Below, in pieces: positions 16,606 to 24,954 of a DNA stretch of 64,000 nucleotides (position 1 is its first letter; each line of letters begins with the position of its first letter). The stretch is from positions 303,255 through 367,254 of the forward strand of contig NZ_JAJNOQ010000003.1 of the NCBI RefSeq assembly GCF_021044775.1, written 5' to 3'. The notes beneath the pieces were generated by a model, which did not search any database, was not told where the DNA came from, and saw nothing but the letters and a program-made list of their open reading frames with translations. Source of the DNA: Paraeggerthella hominis (GTDB lineage Bacteria; Actinomycetota; Coriobacteriia; Coriobacteriales; Eggerthellaceae). The position numbers and the translations under genes are program-made.

Positions 16606-16899
16606 ATGGCGAACTGCTGGGAACTGCGCGGATGCGACGAGGAGATGATGTCGCGTTGCCCGCACAACATACCCGGAGAGCCTTGTCCTGCCGACTGCCG
16701 CTTTGCAGCCTGCGTGCGGTCTACGCATGAAGTGTGCCAGGACTTCAACGTATTGTTGAACCCGGAGCGCGACTACGATGCGGCCATCAAGGAGATATGC
16801 CGCTTCTGCACGCACTTTTTAACGCACGGGCCGCACATGGCCGATCGCAAAGAAGGCTGCGTGGCCCGACAGGGCAACCCGAACCGGTTTCTGCTCTAG
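16606..16899 (+). CDS. Cys-rich small protein with a two-CW-like N-terminus
   Basis: A 97-residue protein with at least ten cysteines. It opens NCWELRGCDEE, followed by CPHN, EPCPADCRFAAC and later ICRFCTHF and GCVARQ. The NCWE-C-CP-C spacing resembles the short two-CW motif of anaerobes. The cysteine pattern predicts metal or Fe-S binding, and the position 34 bases behind the Nfu gene supports an Fe-S link. No function is known. GAAGG precedes the ATG. Confidence 0.72.
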   Translation: MANCWELRGCDEEMMSRCPHNIPGEPCPADCRFAACVRSTHEVCQDFNVLLNPERDYDAAIKEICRFCTHFLTHGPHMADRKEGCVARQGNPNRFLL

Positions 16900-16983
16900 C
16901 CCCGTTCTTCGCTTCGCGCGTTACGGTTGCGTTAACGTGCTCGCGTCGAGGCGCAGGAACGGGTATCGTACATGCTTGGATTC

Positions 16984-17019
16984 GAGCGCGGCCGCACGGC
17001 CATTCGTGCGGCCGCGCTC
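16984..17019 (+). terminator. Strong hairpin before pdxS
   Basis: Perfect 15-base-pair stem (16984-16998 with 17005-17019), six-base loop, 60 bases before pdxS. There is no T run. It may end the upstream transcript or form the pdxST leader. Confidence 0.5.
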
Positions 17020-17079
17020 TGCATGCTGTCGGCGCGTTGCGGGCAGCTACTCGAACGATCGCGATGAAAGGACGGCTCG

Positions 17080-17970
17080 ATGACCGAACAGGCGCATGGC
17101 ACGCTCAAAGTGAAGACCGGCTTCGCCGAGATGATGAAGGGCGGCGTCATCATGGACGTCGTCAACCCCGAGCAGGCGAAGATCGCCGAGGATGCGGGCG
17201 CTGTGGCCGTTATGGCCCTCGAGCGCGTCCCTGCCGACATCCGCGCGCACGGCGGCGTGGCGCGCATGAGCGACCCCACCATGATCGAGGGAATCGTGGA
17301 GGCCGTGTCCATCCCCGTCATGGCGAAGTGCCGCATCGGGCATTTCGTGGAGGCGCAGGTGCTGCAGAGCCTGGGCGTGGACTTCATCGACGAGAGCGAG
17401 GTGCTCACGCCGGCCGACGACGAGTACCATGTGAACAAGTGGGATTTCGACGTGCCGTTCGTGTGCGGCGCGCGCAACCTGGGCGAGGCTTTGCGCCGTA
17501 TCGCCGAAGGCGCGGCCATGATCCGCACGAAAGGCGAGCCGGGCACGGGCAACGTGGTGGAGGCCGTGCGCCATATGCGCACCGTGACGACTGACATCGC
17601 CCGTATCAAAGGCTTGCGCGACGAGCAGTTGTTCACGGCTGCAAAGGAGCTGCAAGCTCCCTACGAGCTGGTGAAGTGGGTGGCCGAGCACGGGTGCCTT
17701 CCCGTGGTGAACTTCTCGGCCGGCGGCATCGCCACGCCCGCTGACGCGGCGCTCATGATGCAGTTGGGCTGCGACGGCGTGTTCGTGGGCAGCGGCATTT
17801 TCAAGTCGGGCGACCCGGCCAAGCGCGCTCGCGCCATCGTGGAGGCCACGACGAACTACGACGATCCCGACACTGTCGCGCGCGTTTCGCGCAACCTGGG
17901 CGAGGCCATGGTGGGCATCGAGATCTCCGACATCCCCGACAACGAGCTGATGGCGCAGCGCGGCTGGTAG
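17080..17970 (+). CDS. pdxS: Pyridoxal 5'-phosphate synthase subunit PdxS
   Basis: Synthase subunit that makes PLP from ribose 5-phosphate, glyceraldehyde 3-phosphate and ammonia. The 296 residues show GGVIMDVVNPEQAKIAEDAG, VMALERVPADIRAHGGVARM (with an active-site lysine region at MAKCRIGH) and GSGIFKSGDPAKRA, all typical of the family. GAAAGGA precedes the ATG. pdxT follows 32 bases downstream; together they form the 12+12 glutaminase-synthase complex. Confidence 0.97.
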   Translation: MTEQAHGTLKVKTGFAEMMKGGVIMDVVNPEQAKIAEDAGAVAVMALERVPADIRAHGGVARMSDPTMIEGIVEAVSIPVMAKCRIGHFVEAQVLQSLGVDFIDESEVLTPADDEYHVNKWDFDVPFVCGARNLGEALRRIAEGAAMIRTKGEPGTGNVVEAVRHMRTVTTDIARIKGLRDEQLFTAAKELQAPYELVKWVAEHGCLPVVNFSAGGIATPADAALMMQLGCDGVFVGSGIFKSGDPAKRARAIVEATTNYDDPDTVARVSRNLGEAMVGIEISDIPDNELMAQRGW

Positions 17971-18002
17971 AGACGCGTCGCGTGAACCTATGAGGTCTGG
18001 CC

Positions 18003-18614
18003 ATGCAACCTATGAATAAAACCATCGGCGTCCTGGCGCTTCAGGGCGCGTTCCGCGAGCATCGAGCCATGCTCGACGGGCTGGGAGCGGCCACGCGCCT
18101 CGTGCGCTGGCCGCACGAGCTCGACGGTTTGGACGGCTTGGTGCTGCCGGGCGGCGAGTCGACGGCCATCGCGAAGCTCTTGGCCATCCACGGCATGTAC
18201 CAGCCGCTGCGCGATGCGTTCGCGAAGGGGATGGCCGTGTTCGGCACGTGCGCCGGCGCTATCCTCATGGCGCGCGACATCGAAGGCGCGCGGCCCGATC
18301 AGGAACCGCTCGCTCTTATGAACGTGCGGATCCGGCGCAACGCCTACGGCCGGCAGATCGACTCGTTCGAGACGGCGGTGCCGTGGGCCGGGATCGAGGG
18401 CGGCCCCGTGAAGGGCGTGTTCATCCGCGCGCCGAGGTTCGCCGATTGGGGGCCGAACGTGGAGGTCCTCAGTGCCGCCGAGGACGGCGAGCCGCTTGCT
18501 GTGCGCGAAGGGCGCGCGCTCGCCGTGGCGTTTCATCCCGAGTTGACCGACGATGCGCGCGTGCATGCGTTCTTCCTCGACCGCGTAGTGGGCGAGGGGC
18601 GCGCCTCGTGCTGA
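18003..18614 (+). CDS. pdxT: Pyridoxal 5'-phosphate synthase glutaminase subunit PdxT
   Basis: Class I glutamine amidotransferase that feeds ammonia to PdxS. The 203 residues contain IGVLALQGAFREH, LPGGEST, the nucleophile in FGTCAGAI and the His-Glu pair in AFHPELTDD. ATG at 18003 lies six bases after GAGGT; a second ATG at 18012 is less well placed. Confidence 0.96.
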   Translation: MQPMNKTIGVLALQGAFREHRAMLDGLGAATRLVRWPHELDGLDGLVLPGGESTAIAKLLAIHGMYQPLRDAFAKGMAVFGTCAGAILMARDIEGARPDQEPLALMNVRIRRNAYGRQIDSFETAVPWAGIEGGPVKGVFIRAPRFADWGPNVEVLSAAEDGEPLAVREGRALAVAFHPELTDDARVHAFFLDRVVGEGRASC

Positions 18615-18665
18615 TGTGAAGCCCGTCGGCGTGGGCGTCGTTCGGCGTTCGCGTCGGCGGGCTTC

Positions 18666-18674
18666 TGCTACAAT
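18666..18674 (+). promoter_or_regulatory. Extended -10 promoter element
   Basis: TGC-TACAAT 45 bases before the zinc-ribbon gene, just after an imperfect GAAGCCCG/CGGGCTTC hairpin (about 18618-18665) that may end pdxST. Confidence 0.5.
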
Positions 18675-18718
18675 GAGGACAAAAGAAGGCGGGCAAACGA
18701 GCGAAGGAGCGTGAACCG

Positions 18719-18937
18719 ATGAGTCGAAGCGCAATCTGCCCTGCATGCGGCGCGAACGATCTGGACGTATGTCGCTACGATGCCATGATGGTCCTGCGGA
18801 CGGACCTGGCTTTGTTCACGCTGCGCTGCCCGCACTGCGACGCCTCGGTTTCCATCGTGCACCCCATTCCGCCTCAGCTGCGCGACGAGGTTCGCTTCGC
18901 CGCTATCGAGGTGGGGGCTGGCATGGGCCAGGAGTAG
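18719..18937 (+). CDS. Small zinc-ribbon protein
   Basis: A 72-residue protein with two CXXC knuckles, CPAC near residue 8 and CPHC near residue 38, separated by a beta-rich stretch. This predicts a rubredoxin-like or zinc-ribbon fold, and an acidic C-terminus follows. AAGGAG lies upstream. Function unknown; it precedes lgt by 60 bases and may share its transcript. Confidence 0.68.
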   Translation: MSRSAICPACGANDLDVCRYDAMMVLRTDLALFTLRCPHCDASVSIVHPIPPQLRDEVRFAAIEVGAGMGQE

Positions 18938-18997
18938 GCCCTGTACCTCGCTTCCGAAGGCGATCGCTTCGCCTCGGATTTTTGCGAAAGGAACTTC

Positions 18998-19831
18998 ATG
19001 CTCAACAACATCTACCAAAGCCTTGACCCGGTTGCGTTCGCTATCGGGCCGTTCGCGGTGCGCTGGTACGGCATCGCCTACGTGCTCGGGTTCGTGTGCG
19101 CGGCGCTTGTGGTATGGCGCGTAGCGCGCCGATGGCGCGTGCGCGTGGACGTGGATTCTTTGCTTACCATCATGTTCTGCGTGATCGTCGGCGTGATCCT
19201 TGGAGGGCGCTTGGGCTACGTCTTGTTTTACGGCGATGGCTACTACCTGGCTCATCCTGCCGAGATCCTTGCGTTCAACCGTGGCGGCATGAGCTTTCAC
19301 GGCGGCCTGATCGGGGCGCTTCTTTCGGGTATCGTGGCGGCCAAGCTGACGAACATCCCGTATTTGACGCTGGCTGATCTGGGCTGCATCGGCGCTCCGC
19401 TTGGCCTGCTGTTCGGTCGCTGCGCGAACTTTGTGAACGGCGAGCTGTGGGGTGCGCCCACCGACGTCGCGTGGGGCGTGGTGTTCGGTGGGGCCGCTGG
19501 AACGATGCCGCGCCATCCCTCTCAGCTGTACGAGGCGTTTCTGGAGGGAATCGTTATCTTCGCCGTGCTCTACCTGCTCTCGCGGATGCGTCCGGCTCGC
19601 CCGCGCGGCACCTTCCTGGGCTTGTTCCTGATCATGTACGGATGCTTCCGCTTTCTGGTTGAGTTCGTGCGCGAACCGGACGTGCAACTGGGCTACTTGT
19701 GGGGCGGGTGGCTTACCATGGGGCAGCTTTTGAGCGTTCCGTTGATCCTGGTAGGTGTGGGCGTGTTGGTTTATGCGATTGTCGTGAAAAAGCCTCAGCA
19801 GGGTCTTCCTGAAATGCAACAGAGTGAGTAA
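18998..19831 (+). CDS. lgt: Prolipoprotein diacylglyceryl transferase
   Basis: Polytopic membrane enzyme that adds diacylglycerol to the lipobox cysteine of prolipoproteins. The 277 residues show RWYGIAYVLGF, GGMSFHGGLIG, the signature GRCANFVNGELWG, HPSQLYEA and at least six membrane helices. It would act on the lipoproteins encoded at 25-26 kb and 45.5 kb. GAAAGGA precedes the ATG. Confidence 0.96.
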   Translation: MLNNIYQSLDPVAFAIGPFAVRWYGIAYVLGFVCAALVVWRVARRWRVRVDVDSLLTIMFCVIVGVILGGRLGYVLFYGDGYYLAHPAEILAFNRGGMSFHGGLIGALLSGIVAAKLTNIPYLTLADLGCIGAPLGLLFGRCANFVNGELWGAPTDVAWGVVFGGAAGTMPRHPSQLYEAFLEGIVIFAVLYLLSRMRPARPRGTFLGLFLIMYGCFRFLVEFVREPDVQLGYLWGGWLTMGQLLSVPLILVGVGVLVYAIVVKKPQQGLPEMQQSE

Positions 19832-19991
19832 CATTTAAGGAGGCAAAGGGTACGGTGCTTGGCAAGCGAGGCGTTTCGACGACGTTACGGTTCGGCTCCA
19901 AGCATCGCGGTGCGCTCGCCGCGCATCGGCCCTGCGCTATCATTGGGAAGAAGCAGGTAGACCTGTACGCGAAGCTAAAGGGGGCCCGAAT

Positions 19992-20372
19992 ATGGATCTC
20001 AAGTTTTACAAGTGCATGCACTGCGGCAACATCGCTGTGAAGCCGTTCGACGCCGGCGTTCCGCTGGTTTGCTGCGGCGAGAAGATGACCGAGCTCACCG
20101 CCAACACCACCGACGCCGCGCTCGAGAAGCACGTTCCCGTCGTGAGCGTCGACGGCGCGAACGTCCACGTCGAGGTGGGCAGCACGCTGCACCCCATGAC
20201 GCCGGAGCACTACATCACCTTCATCTGCCTGGTTACGAAGAACGGCTACCAGATGCGCGAGCTCACCCCCGAGGATGCTCCCGTTGCCGATTTCGCCGTG
20301 GCCGAGGGCGACGAAGCGCTCAAGGTGTACGAGTACTGCAACCTGCACGGCCTGTGGGTCGCCGAGGTGTAA
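19992..20372 (+). CDS. Desulfoferrodoxin / superoxide reductase (2Fe type)
   Basis: Reduces superoxide to peroxide without making oxygen, a defence typical of anaerobes. The 126 residues combine a desulforedoxin centre (Cys8, Cys11, Cys27, Cys28) with the catalytic neelaredoxin domain. The iron ligands are EKHVPVV, LHPMTPEHYI and YCNLHGLW. The glutamate before HVPVV is also present. The electron donor is probably a rubredoxin; the flavin reductase-rubredoxin fusion at 30.4 kb is a candidate. A hairpin terminator follows. Confidence 0.95.
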   Translation: MDLKFYKCMHCGNIAVKPFDAGVPLVCCGEKMTELTANTTDAALEKHVPVVSVDGANVHVEVGSTLHPMTPEHYITFICLVTKNGYQMRELTPEDAPVADFAVAEGDEALKVYEYCNLHGLWVAEV

Positions 20373-20395
20373 AGACGTTTTGCAATCGTTTCGAG

Positions 20396-20429
20396 AGCGC
20401 CCGTTCCGTGCAAGCGGAGCGGGCGCTTT
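20396..20429 (+). terminator. Terminator of the superoxide reductase gene
   Basis: Thirteen-base-pair stem (20396-20408 with 20415-20427, one wobble pair) followed by TTG. A TATCAT at 20433-20438 may be the pyk -10. Confidence 0.6.
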
Positions 20430-20468
20430 GCGCTATCATGAAGGAAAACGGCGTACGACGGGGAGGCT

Positions 20469-21974
20469 ATGGCTAGGCGAACGAAAATCGTGTGCACGTT
20501 GGGGCCGGCGGTCGACGACGAGGGCGCGCTGCGCGACCTCATTGCGGCGGGCATGGACGTGGCGCGCTTCAATTTCTCGCATGGATCGCACGTCGAGCAC
20601 GCCGCGCGCATGGAGCGCTTGCGCGCGGTATGCCACGAGGTTGACTCCCCGTGCGCGGTGCTGCTGGACACGCGAGGACCCGAGATTCGCACGGGTCGCT
20701 TGGCGGGCGGCGCACCGGTGCAGCTTGCCTCGGGGAACCGGATCGTGCTGACTGAAGCCCAGGTAGAGGGTACGGCGCAGCGGGTTTCTCATACGTGTCC
20801 GGGTTTGGCGGACGTGGTTGCGCCGGGCACTTCCGTGCTGATCGACGACGGGCTTATCGAGTTGCGCGTGGATGCAACGGAGGGTTCCGACATTCTGTGC
20901 ACGGTTCTTAACGCGGGCATGCTGGGAGAGCGCAAGTCCGTGAACCTTCCGGGCACTTCGGTTCCGCTTCCGGTTATGACCGATCAAGATCGCGATGATT
21001 TGCTGTTCGGCGTTCGCCAGGAGGTCGATTTCGTCGCGGCCTCCTTCGTGAGGGACGCGCGCGGGGTGCGCGAGATTCGCGATTTCCTGGACCAGCACGG
21101 CGGAGCGGGCATCATGCTGATCGCGAAGATCGAGTGCTCGGAGGCTGTGGAGAACATCGAGGAAATACTCGAAGCCGCCGACGGGATCATGATCGCGCGC
21201 GGAGACTTGGGCGTGGAGGTTCCCGCGTACCGCGTGCCGCATATCCAGAAGGAAATCATCCGCGCATGCAACCGTGCGTCGAAGCCGGCTATCACGGCCA
21301 CGCAGATGCTGGATTCCATGATTCGCAACCCGCGTCCCACGCGTGCCGAGGTTGGGGATGTGGCGAACGCCATCTACGACGGCACCGACGCGGTCATGTT
21401 GTCGGGCGAAACGGCGTCGGGAAGCTATCCGGTGGCTGCGGTGCGCATGATGGCGCGCATCGCCGAAGCCAGCGAACCGTACCTGTTCGAAGAGCGCGCG
21501 CCCGACCGGCGACGCGTCCATGCGCGCGTCGCGTTGGCGGTGGGCATGGCGGCCGTGCAGACGGCCGAGAACGTGGGCGCCTCGTGCATCGTCGCCCCCA
21601 CCATGTCGGGGCGCACGGCGCGCCTGGTGTCGAACCTGCGTCCGCGCGTGCCCATCTACGCGGTTACGCCATTTTCGCGCGTCATGCGTCAGCAGCAGTT
21701 GAACTGGGGCGTCGTCCCTATGATCGGCGACGTGCAGGGCGATATGCGCTGCGTTATCGACCATGCGCACGCCACCGTGCTGCAGCGCGGTTTGGTGAAC
21801 CCAGGGCAGTTGGCCGTGTTCACGGCAGGCGATCCTTTGACCAGCCCGGCGGCGGGTACGGACGCGCAGGGAGCCGAAACGGTAGCCGCCACCAACGTGA
21901 TGTACGTCGTGCGGATTCGCAATGACGAAGAGCAGCCGGGCGTTGGCGCGCCGTCGCCGGCGCATGAACGATAG
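20469..21974 (+). CDS. pyk: Pyruvate kinase
   Basis: Final glycolytic enzyme (PEP + ADP to pyruvate + ATP). The 501 residues contain RRTKIVCTLGPA, NFSHG, the catalytic IMIARGDLGVEVP, ITATQMLDSMIRNPRPTRAEV and DAVMLSGETASGSYP. The C-terminal domain is the normal allosteric one, with no PEP-utiliser extension. GGGGAGG precedes the ATG. The aldolase gene starts eight bases after the stop, so the two form a unit. Confidence 0.97.
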   Translation: MARRTKIVCTLGPAVDDEGALRDLIAAGMDVARFNFSHGSHVEHAARMERLRAVCHEVDSPCAVLLDTRGPEIRTGRLAGGAPVQLASGNRIVLTEAQVEGTAQRVSHTCPGLADVVAPGTSVLIDDGLIELRVDATEGSDILCTVLNAGMLGERKSVNLPGTSVPLPVMTDQDRDDLLFGVRQEVDFVAASFVRDARGVREIRDFLDQHGGAGIMLIAKIECSEAVENIEEILEAADGIMIARGDLGVEVPAYRVPHIQKEIIRACNRASKPAITATQMLDSMIRNPRPTRAEVGDVANAIYDGTDAVMLSGETASGSYPVAAVRMMARIAEASEPYLFEERAPDRRRVHARVALAVGMAAVQTAENVGASCIVAPTMSGRTARLVSNLRPRVPIYAVTPFSRVMRQQQLNWGVVPMIGDVQGDMRCVIDHAHATVLQRGLVNPGQLAVFTAGDPLTSPAAGTDAQGAETVAATNVMYVVRIRNDEEQPGVGAPSPAHER

Positions 21975-21982
21975 GAGAGGCT

Positions 21983-22885
21983 ATGGGTTTTTTCGATGAT
22001 GCTCAAGAGATGCTCGATCGGGGCGTCTCGGCTGCGAAGGGCGCCGTTTCCGGCGTCGCCGTGGAGCAGCAGCAGTTCGCGAAATCGTTCGTGCGCCTGT
22101 GCGCCGACGGGTGGGCGCAGGGGTGGCACGAAAGCAACGGCGGCAACCTGTCGTATCGCATGAAGCCCGAAGAGGTGGCTTCTTGCCGATCGTTTTTCTA
22201 CGACAACCCCAGCTCATGGGTGCCGCTCGGTCTTCGCGCGGAGAATTTGAGCGGCGAGTTCTTCATGGTCACGGGCGCGGGCCGCGTCATGCGCAACGTC
22301 GCGCTCGATGCAGACGGCAACGCCGGCATCGTGGAGATTGCTCCTGCGGGCGACGCGTGGCGCATCGTATGGGGGTTCAAGGACGGCGGCCGCCCCACCA
22401 GCGAGTTCGCCAGCCACTGCGCCGTTCATTCGGTGCGCAAGGATGCTTCCTCAGGGGCGGACCGCGTGCTCTACCACGCCCATCCGACCCAGGTCATAGC
22501 CTTGACGAACGTGTTGCCGCTTGACGCGCGCACGTTCACGCGCACGTTGTGGAAGGCCATGCTCGAAAGCATGGTGGCGTTTCCGGCCGGCGTCGGCGTG
22601 GTGCCGTGGATGGTTCCGGGCGGCCCGGAGATCGCGGACGCGACCGCCGCCGCAATGCGCGATCACGGCGTGTGCGTATGGGCGCATCACGGGCTGTTTT
22701 GCGCGGCTCCCGGCTTCGACGCTGCGTTCGGCGTGGTGCAGACCGTGGAGAAGGCTGCCGGGGTGTACGCACAGGCGCGTGCGATGAACGGGGGCGGCGA
22801 CCGGTTTCTCAATACGATTCCCGACGAGGGCCTGCGCGGCATTGCCGCAGCTTACGGCCTGCCCGTCAACGAAGCGTACCTGTAA
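21983..22885 (+). CDS. Rhamnulose-1-phosphate aldolase-like class II aldolase
   Basis: Zinc-dependent class II aldolase, closest by motif to RhaD, which splits rhamnulose 1-phosphate into DHAP and lactaldehyde. The 300 residues show WHESNGGNLSYR, MVTGAGRVMRNV, the catalytic PTSEF, the zinc ligands in YHAHPTQ and WAHHGLF, and FPAGVGVVPWMVPG. An extra 25-30 residues at the N-terminus (MGFFDDAQEMLDRGVSAAKG) precede the part that aligns with RhaD and look amphipathic. No other rhamnose genes are in the window, so the true substrate could be another sugar phosphate. Confidence 0.8.
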   Translation: MGFFDDAQEMLDRGVSAAKGAVSGVAVEQQQFAKSFVRLCADGWAQGWHESNGGNLSYRMKPEEVASCRSFFYDNPSSWVPLGLRAENLSGEFFMVTGAGRVMRNVALDADGNAGIVEIAPAGDAWRIVWGFKDGGRPTSEFASHCAVHSVRKDASSGADRVLYHAHPTQVIALTNVLPLDARTFTRTLWKAMLESMVAFPAGVGVVPWMVPGGPEIADATAAAMRDHGVCVWAHHGLFCAAPGFDAAFGVVQTVEKAAGVYAQARAMNGGGDRFLNTIPDEGLRGIAAAYGLPVNEAYL

Positions 22886-22981
22886 GGATCCGCGCCGGCT
22901 GTTTTCGATGCGTTTCGCGTTTCGACGGGCTGCCGTATCGTGAAGTTATTCCGCAAAGAAGTGGTATTCGGACTGCTGGTG

Positions 22982-22990
22982 TGCTATAGT
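22982..22990 (+). promoter_or_regulatory. Extended -10 promoter element of rpmE
   Basis: TGC-TATAGT about 58 bases before the ATG. A leader hairpin (ACCTTGG / CCAAGGT, 23007-23027) lies just before the ribosome binding site AAAGGAG and could serve control by L31. Confidence 0.55.
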
Positions 22991-23048
22991 GCAAAGGCTT
23001 GTCTTCACCTTGGTCGGAAACCAAGGTCAGTAAAGGAGAACCAGAACC

Positions 23049-23519
23049 ATGAAACAGGGAATTCATCCGGAGTACGGGGAGTGCACCGTCAAGTGCAGCT
23101 GCGGCAACACGTTCACGACGCGCTCCACGAAGTCTGAGCTGAAGGTCGACATCTGCAACGTCTGCCATCCGTTCTACACCGGCCAGCAGCGCTTCGTCGA
23201 CACCGGTGGACGCGTCCAGCGCTTCGCCGACAAGTTCGGCGCTGCCGCCAAGGAGAGCGTGGCCGAGCGCGAGGCAGCCAGGAAGGCTGCGCGTGCCGCC
23301 GCCGTCGCCGAGGCCGAGGCCAAGAAGAAGGCCGAGCGCGAGGCGAAGGCCGCCGAGAAGGCCAAGCGTGCCGAGGAGTTTGCGAAGAAGTCCGAGGCCG
23401 AGGCCAAGAAGGCCGCCGAGGCTGAGGCTGCTGCCGCCGAGGCTGCTCCGGCTGAGGCTTCCGCCGAGGAAGCTGCCGCCGTCGACGCTCTCGTCGAGGA
23501 GGCGCCGGCCGCTGAATAG
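23049..23519 (+). CDS. rpmE: 50S ribosomal protein L31 with long charged tail
   Basis: Zinc-binding L31 (C+ type) with Cys16, Cys18, Cys36 and Cys39 in CSCG and CNVC, and the HPFYTGQQRFVDTGGRV signature. Family members are about 66-80 residues, but this one has 156. The extra C-terminal 80-90 residues are almost only Ala, Glu, Lys and Arg, predicted as a single long charged helix that ends in Ala/Glu repeats. No frameshift is seen and the stop is followed by a terminator, so the tail is real coding sequence. Confidence 0.95.
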   Translation: MKQGIHPEYGECTVKCSCGNTFTTRSTKSELKVDICNVCHPFYTGQQRFVDTGGRVQRFADKFGAAAKESVAEREAARKAARAAAVAEAEAKKKAEREAKAAEKAKRAEEFAKKSEAEAKKAAEAEAAAAEAAPAEASAEEAAAVDALVEEAPAAE

Positions 23520-23551
23520 CGTGCCGAACGCATAACGCGAAACGCGCACAG

Positions 23552-23583
23552 CAAGGGCCGCATCGAAAACGATGCGGCCCTTG
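23552..23583. terminator. Hairpin terminator after rpmE
   Basis: Perfect 14-base-pair stem (23552-23565 with 23570-23583) and AAAA loop. Confidence 0.7.
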
Positions 23584-23601
23584 TGCATGCAGAAGCGTTC
23601 C

Positions 23602-23636
23602 GTACGGCCCGCATGCGGTTCGCGTGCGGGCCGTAC
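23602..23636. terminator. Hairpin terminator after moeA
   Basis: Sixteen-base-pair stem (one G-T wobble) with a three-base loop, just downstream of the minus-strand moeA stop. With the preceding hairpin it separates the converging rpmE and moeA transcripts. Confidence 0.65.
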
Positions 23637-23640
23637 TGCT

Positions 23641-24867
23641 TCATCGATTGGCTCGGCGTGCCTCGATGAACTCCTCGCCCCGAAGAAGCTCCACTTCCAG
23701 GAGGTCTCCTTCCTCCCAGCCTGCTTCGCCGATAGGGGATACGCGTTGCGCGTTCGACGTCATGCAGGCGGCCAGCTCGCCGGCTTTGAAGTTGAGAAAG
23801 CGGGCCGTGTAGCCCTCGCCGTCGCGCTCCACCTGCACGCGCGCGATGTTCGCCATCTTCGGGATGCTCGACTTCGCTGCATCGGCGCGCGCCTGCACCG
23901 TGGGACGACGATGCAGGGGGATGTCCAGCATGCGCTCGATTACGGCTTGCAGGCACCATTCGGATCCGAAGTAGGCCGCCATAGTCGGCCCGGGCAGGTT
24001 GACGACCGGCTTTTCGTCCACCACGGCCATCATGAGCGGGCGTCCCGGAACGGCAGCGATATAGTGATGCACCACGCGTCCCCGCCGCTTGATCAGGCGG
24101 GCGTTGAAGTCCTCCTCGCCAAGCGCGGAACCGCCGTTGATCACCACCAGGTCGGCAGTCGAGAGCGCTTCCTCGAACGCCCGCTCAAGGTCGGCGGGAT
24201 CGTCGTGCACGAGAGGGAACAGCACGGGTTCCGCTCCGTACTCGATCAGCAGGTGCTTGCACATGAGGCTGTTCGCGTCGACGTTCTGCCCGCGGTACGG
24301 CTTGATGCCGGCGGGCACGAGCTCGCTGCCCGTGGGAATGAAGGCGACGCGCGGCTTGGCGCGCACGGGCACCATGGCAACGCCTCCCATGGCAAGCGCG
24401 GCCAGATCGGTGGGGCGGACGATGGTTCCTGCGTTCATGAGCGCATCTCCTGCGCGCAGCGTCGATCCTGCGGGTCGTACGCCCGAACCGGGCTCGACGA
24501 GCGCGTCCTTGTCGAGTATCACCGATCCGTCTTCCTGGATAGCCGCTTTCTCAATCATCACCACGGCGTCGAACTCGTCGGGGAAATCGTCGCCGGTATC
24601 GGCGCGCGCGTAATCGACGCCGAGCTTCCAGCTGCTCGTGTCGGGCAGTCCGTTCGCGAACGCGGCAGACTTCACCGCGATGCCGTCGAACGAGGACGCG
24701 CGCACCACCGGCAGGGTGTTCGCGGACGTCAGGTCGCGCGCCAGCACGCGGCCTACCGCATGGTCGAGCGTTACGTATTCGGTGCGCCGCACCGGCTCCC
24801 ATGCGGCGAAGAAATCGTCCAGAGCCTCTTCCTTCGAGGGGAATCCATCGAGTATCTTTTCTCCCAT
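23641..24867 (-). CDS. moeA: Molybdopterin molybdenumtransferase MoeA-like
   Basis: Inserts molybdate into adenylylated molybdopterin in the last step of molybdenum cofactor synthesis. The 408 residues show RVLARDLTSANTLPVVRASSFDGIAV, the GDALMNAGTIVRPTDLAALAMGG segment, FIPTGSELV, NGGSALGEEDF and NLPGPTMAA, in the order of the MoeA/gephyrin family. AAGGAGAGG precedes the ATG at 24867. It is the last gene behind a FecBCD-type ABC transporter on the same strand, separated by a hairpin. The cofactor would serve the DmsA-like enzyme at 32.6-35.3 kb. Confidence 0.9.
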   Translation of the reverse strand: MGEKILDGFPSKEEALDDFFAAWEPVRRTEYVTLDHAVGRVLARDLTSANTLPVVRASSFDGIAVKSAAFANGLPDTSSWKLGVDYARADTGDDFPDEFDAVVMIEKAAIQEDGSVILDKDALVEPGSGVRPAGSTLRAGDALMNAGTIVRPTDLAALAMGGVAMVPVRAKPRVAFIPTGSELVPAGIKPYRGQNVDANSLMCKHLLIEYGAEPVLFPLVHDDPADLERAFEEALSTADLVVINGGSALGEEDFNARLIKRRGRVVHHYIAAVPGRPLMMAVVDEKPVVNLPGPTMAAYFGSEWCLQAVIERMLDIPLHRRPTVQARADAAKSSIPKMANIARVQVERDGEGYTARFLNFKAGELAACMTSNAQRVSPIGEAGWEEGDLLEVELLRGEEFIEARRANR

Positions 24868-24899
24868 GCGCCTCTCCTTGTCCGGTTTCCCTTGTGCGT

Positions 24900-24929
24900 C
24901 AGGAGAGCCCGGCGTACCGGGCTCTCCTG
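24900..24929 (-). terminator. Hairpin between the binding-protein gene and moeA
   Basis: Perfect 13-base-pair stem with a CGTA loop, 26 bases after the binding-protein stop. Without a T run it is more likely a partial terminator or RNA-stability element that changes the ratio of transporter to MoeA. Confidence 0.55.
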
Positions 24930-24954
24930 CGGTTCTTCTATACGAGCGCGGCTG

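Noticed and set aside
19855..20040. 61-residue plus-strand frame with AAGGAGG before a GTG
   Set aside because: It runs out of frame into the superoxide reductase gene and shows no conserved-looking sequence; the ribosome-site match may be chance.
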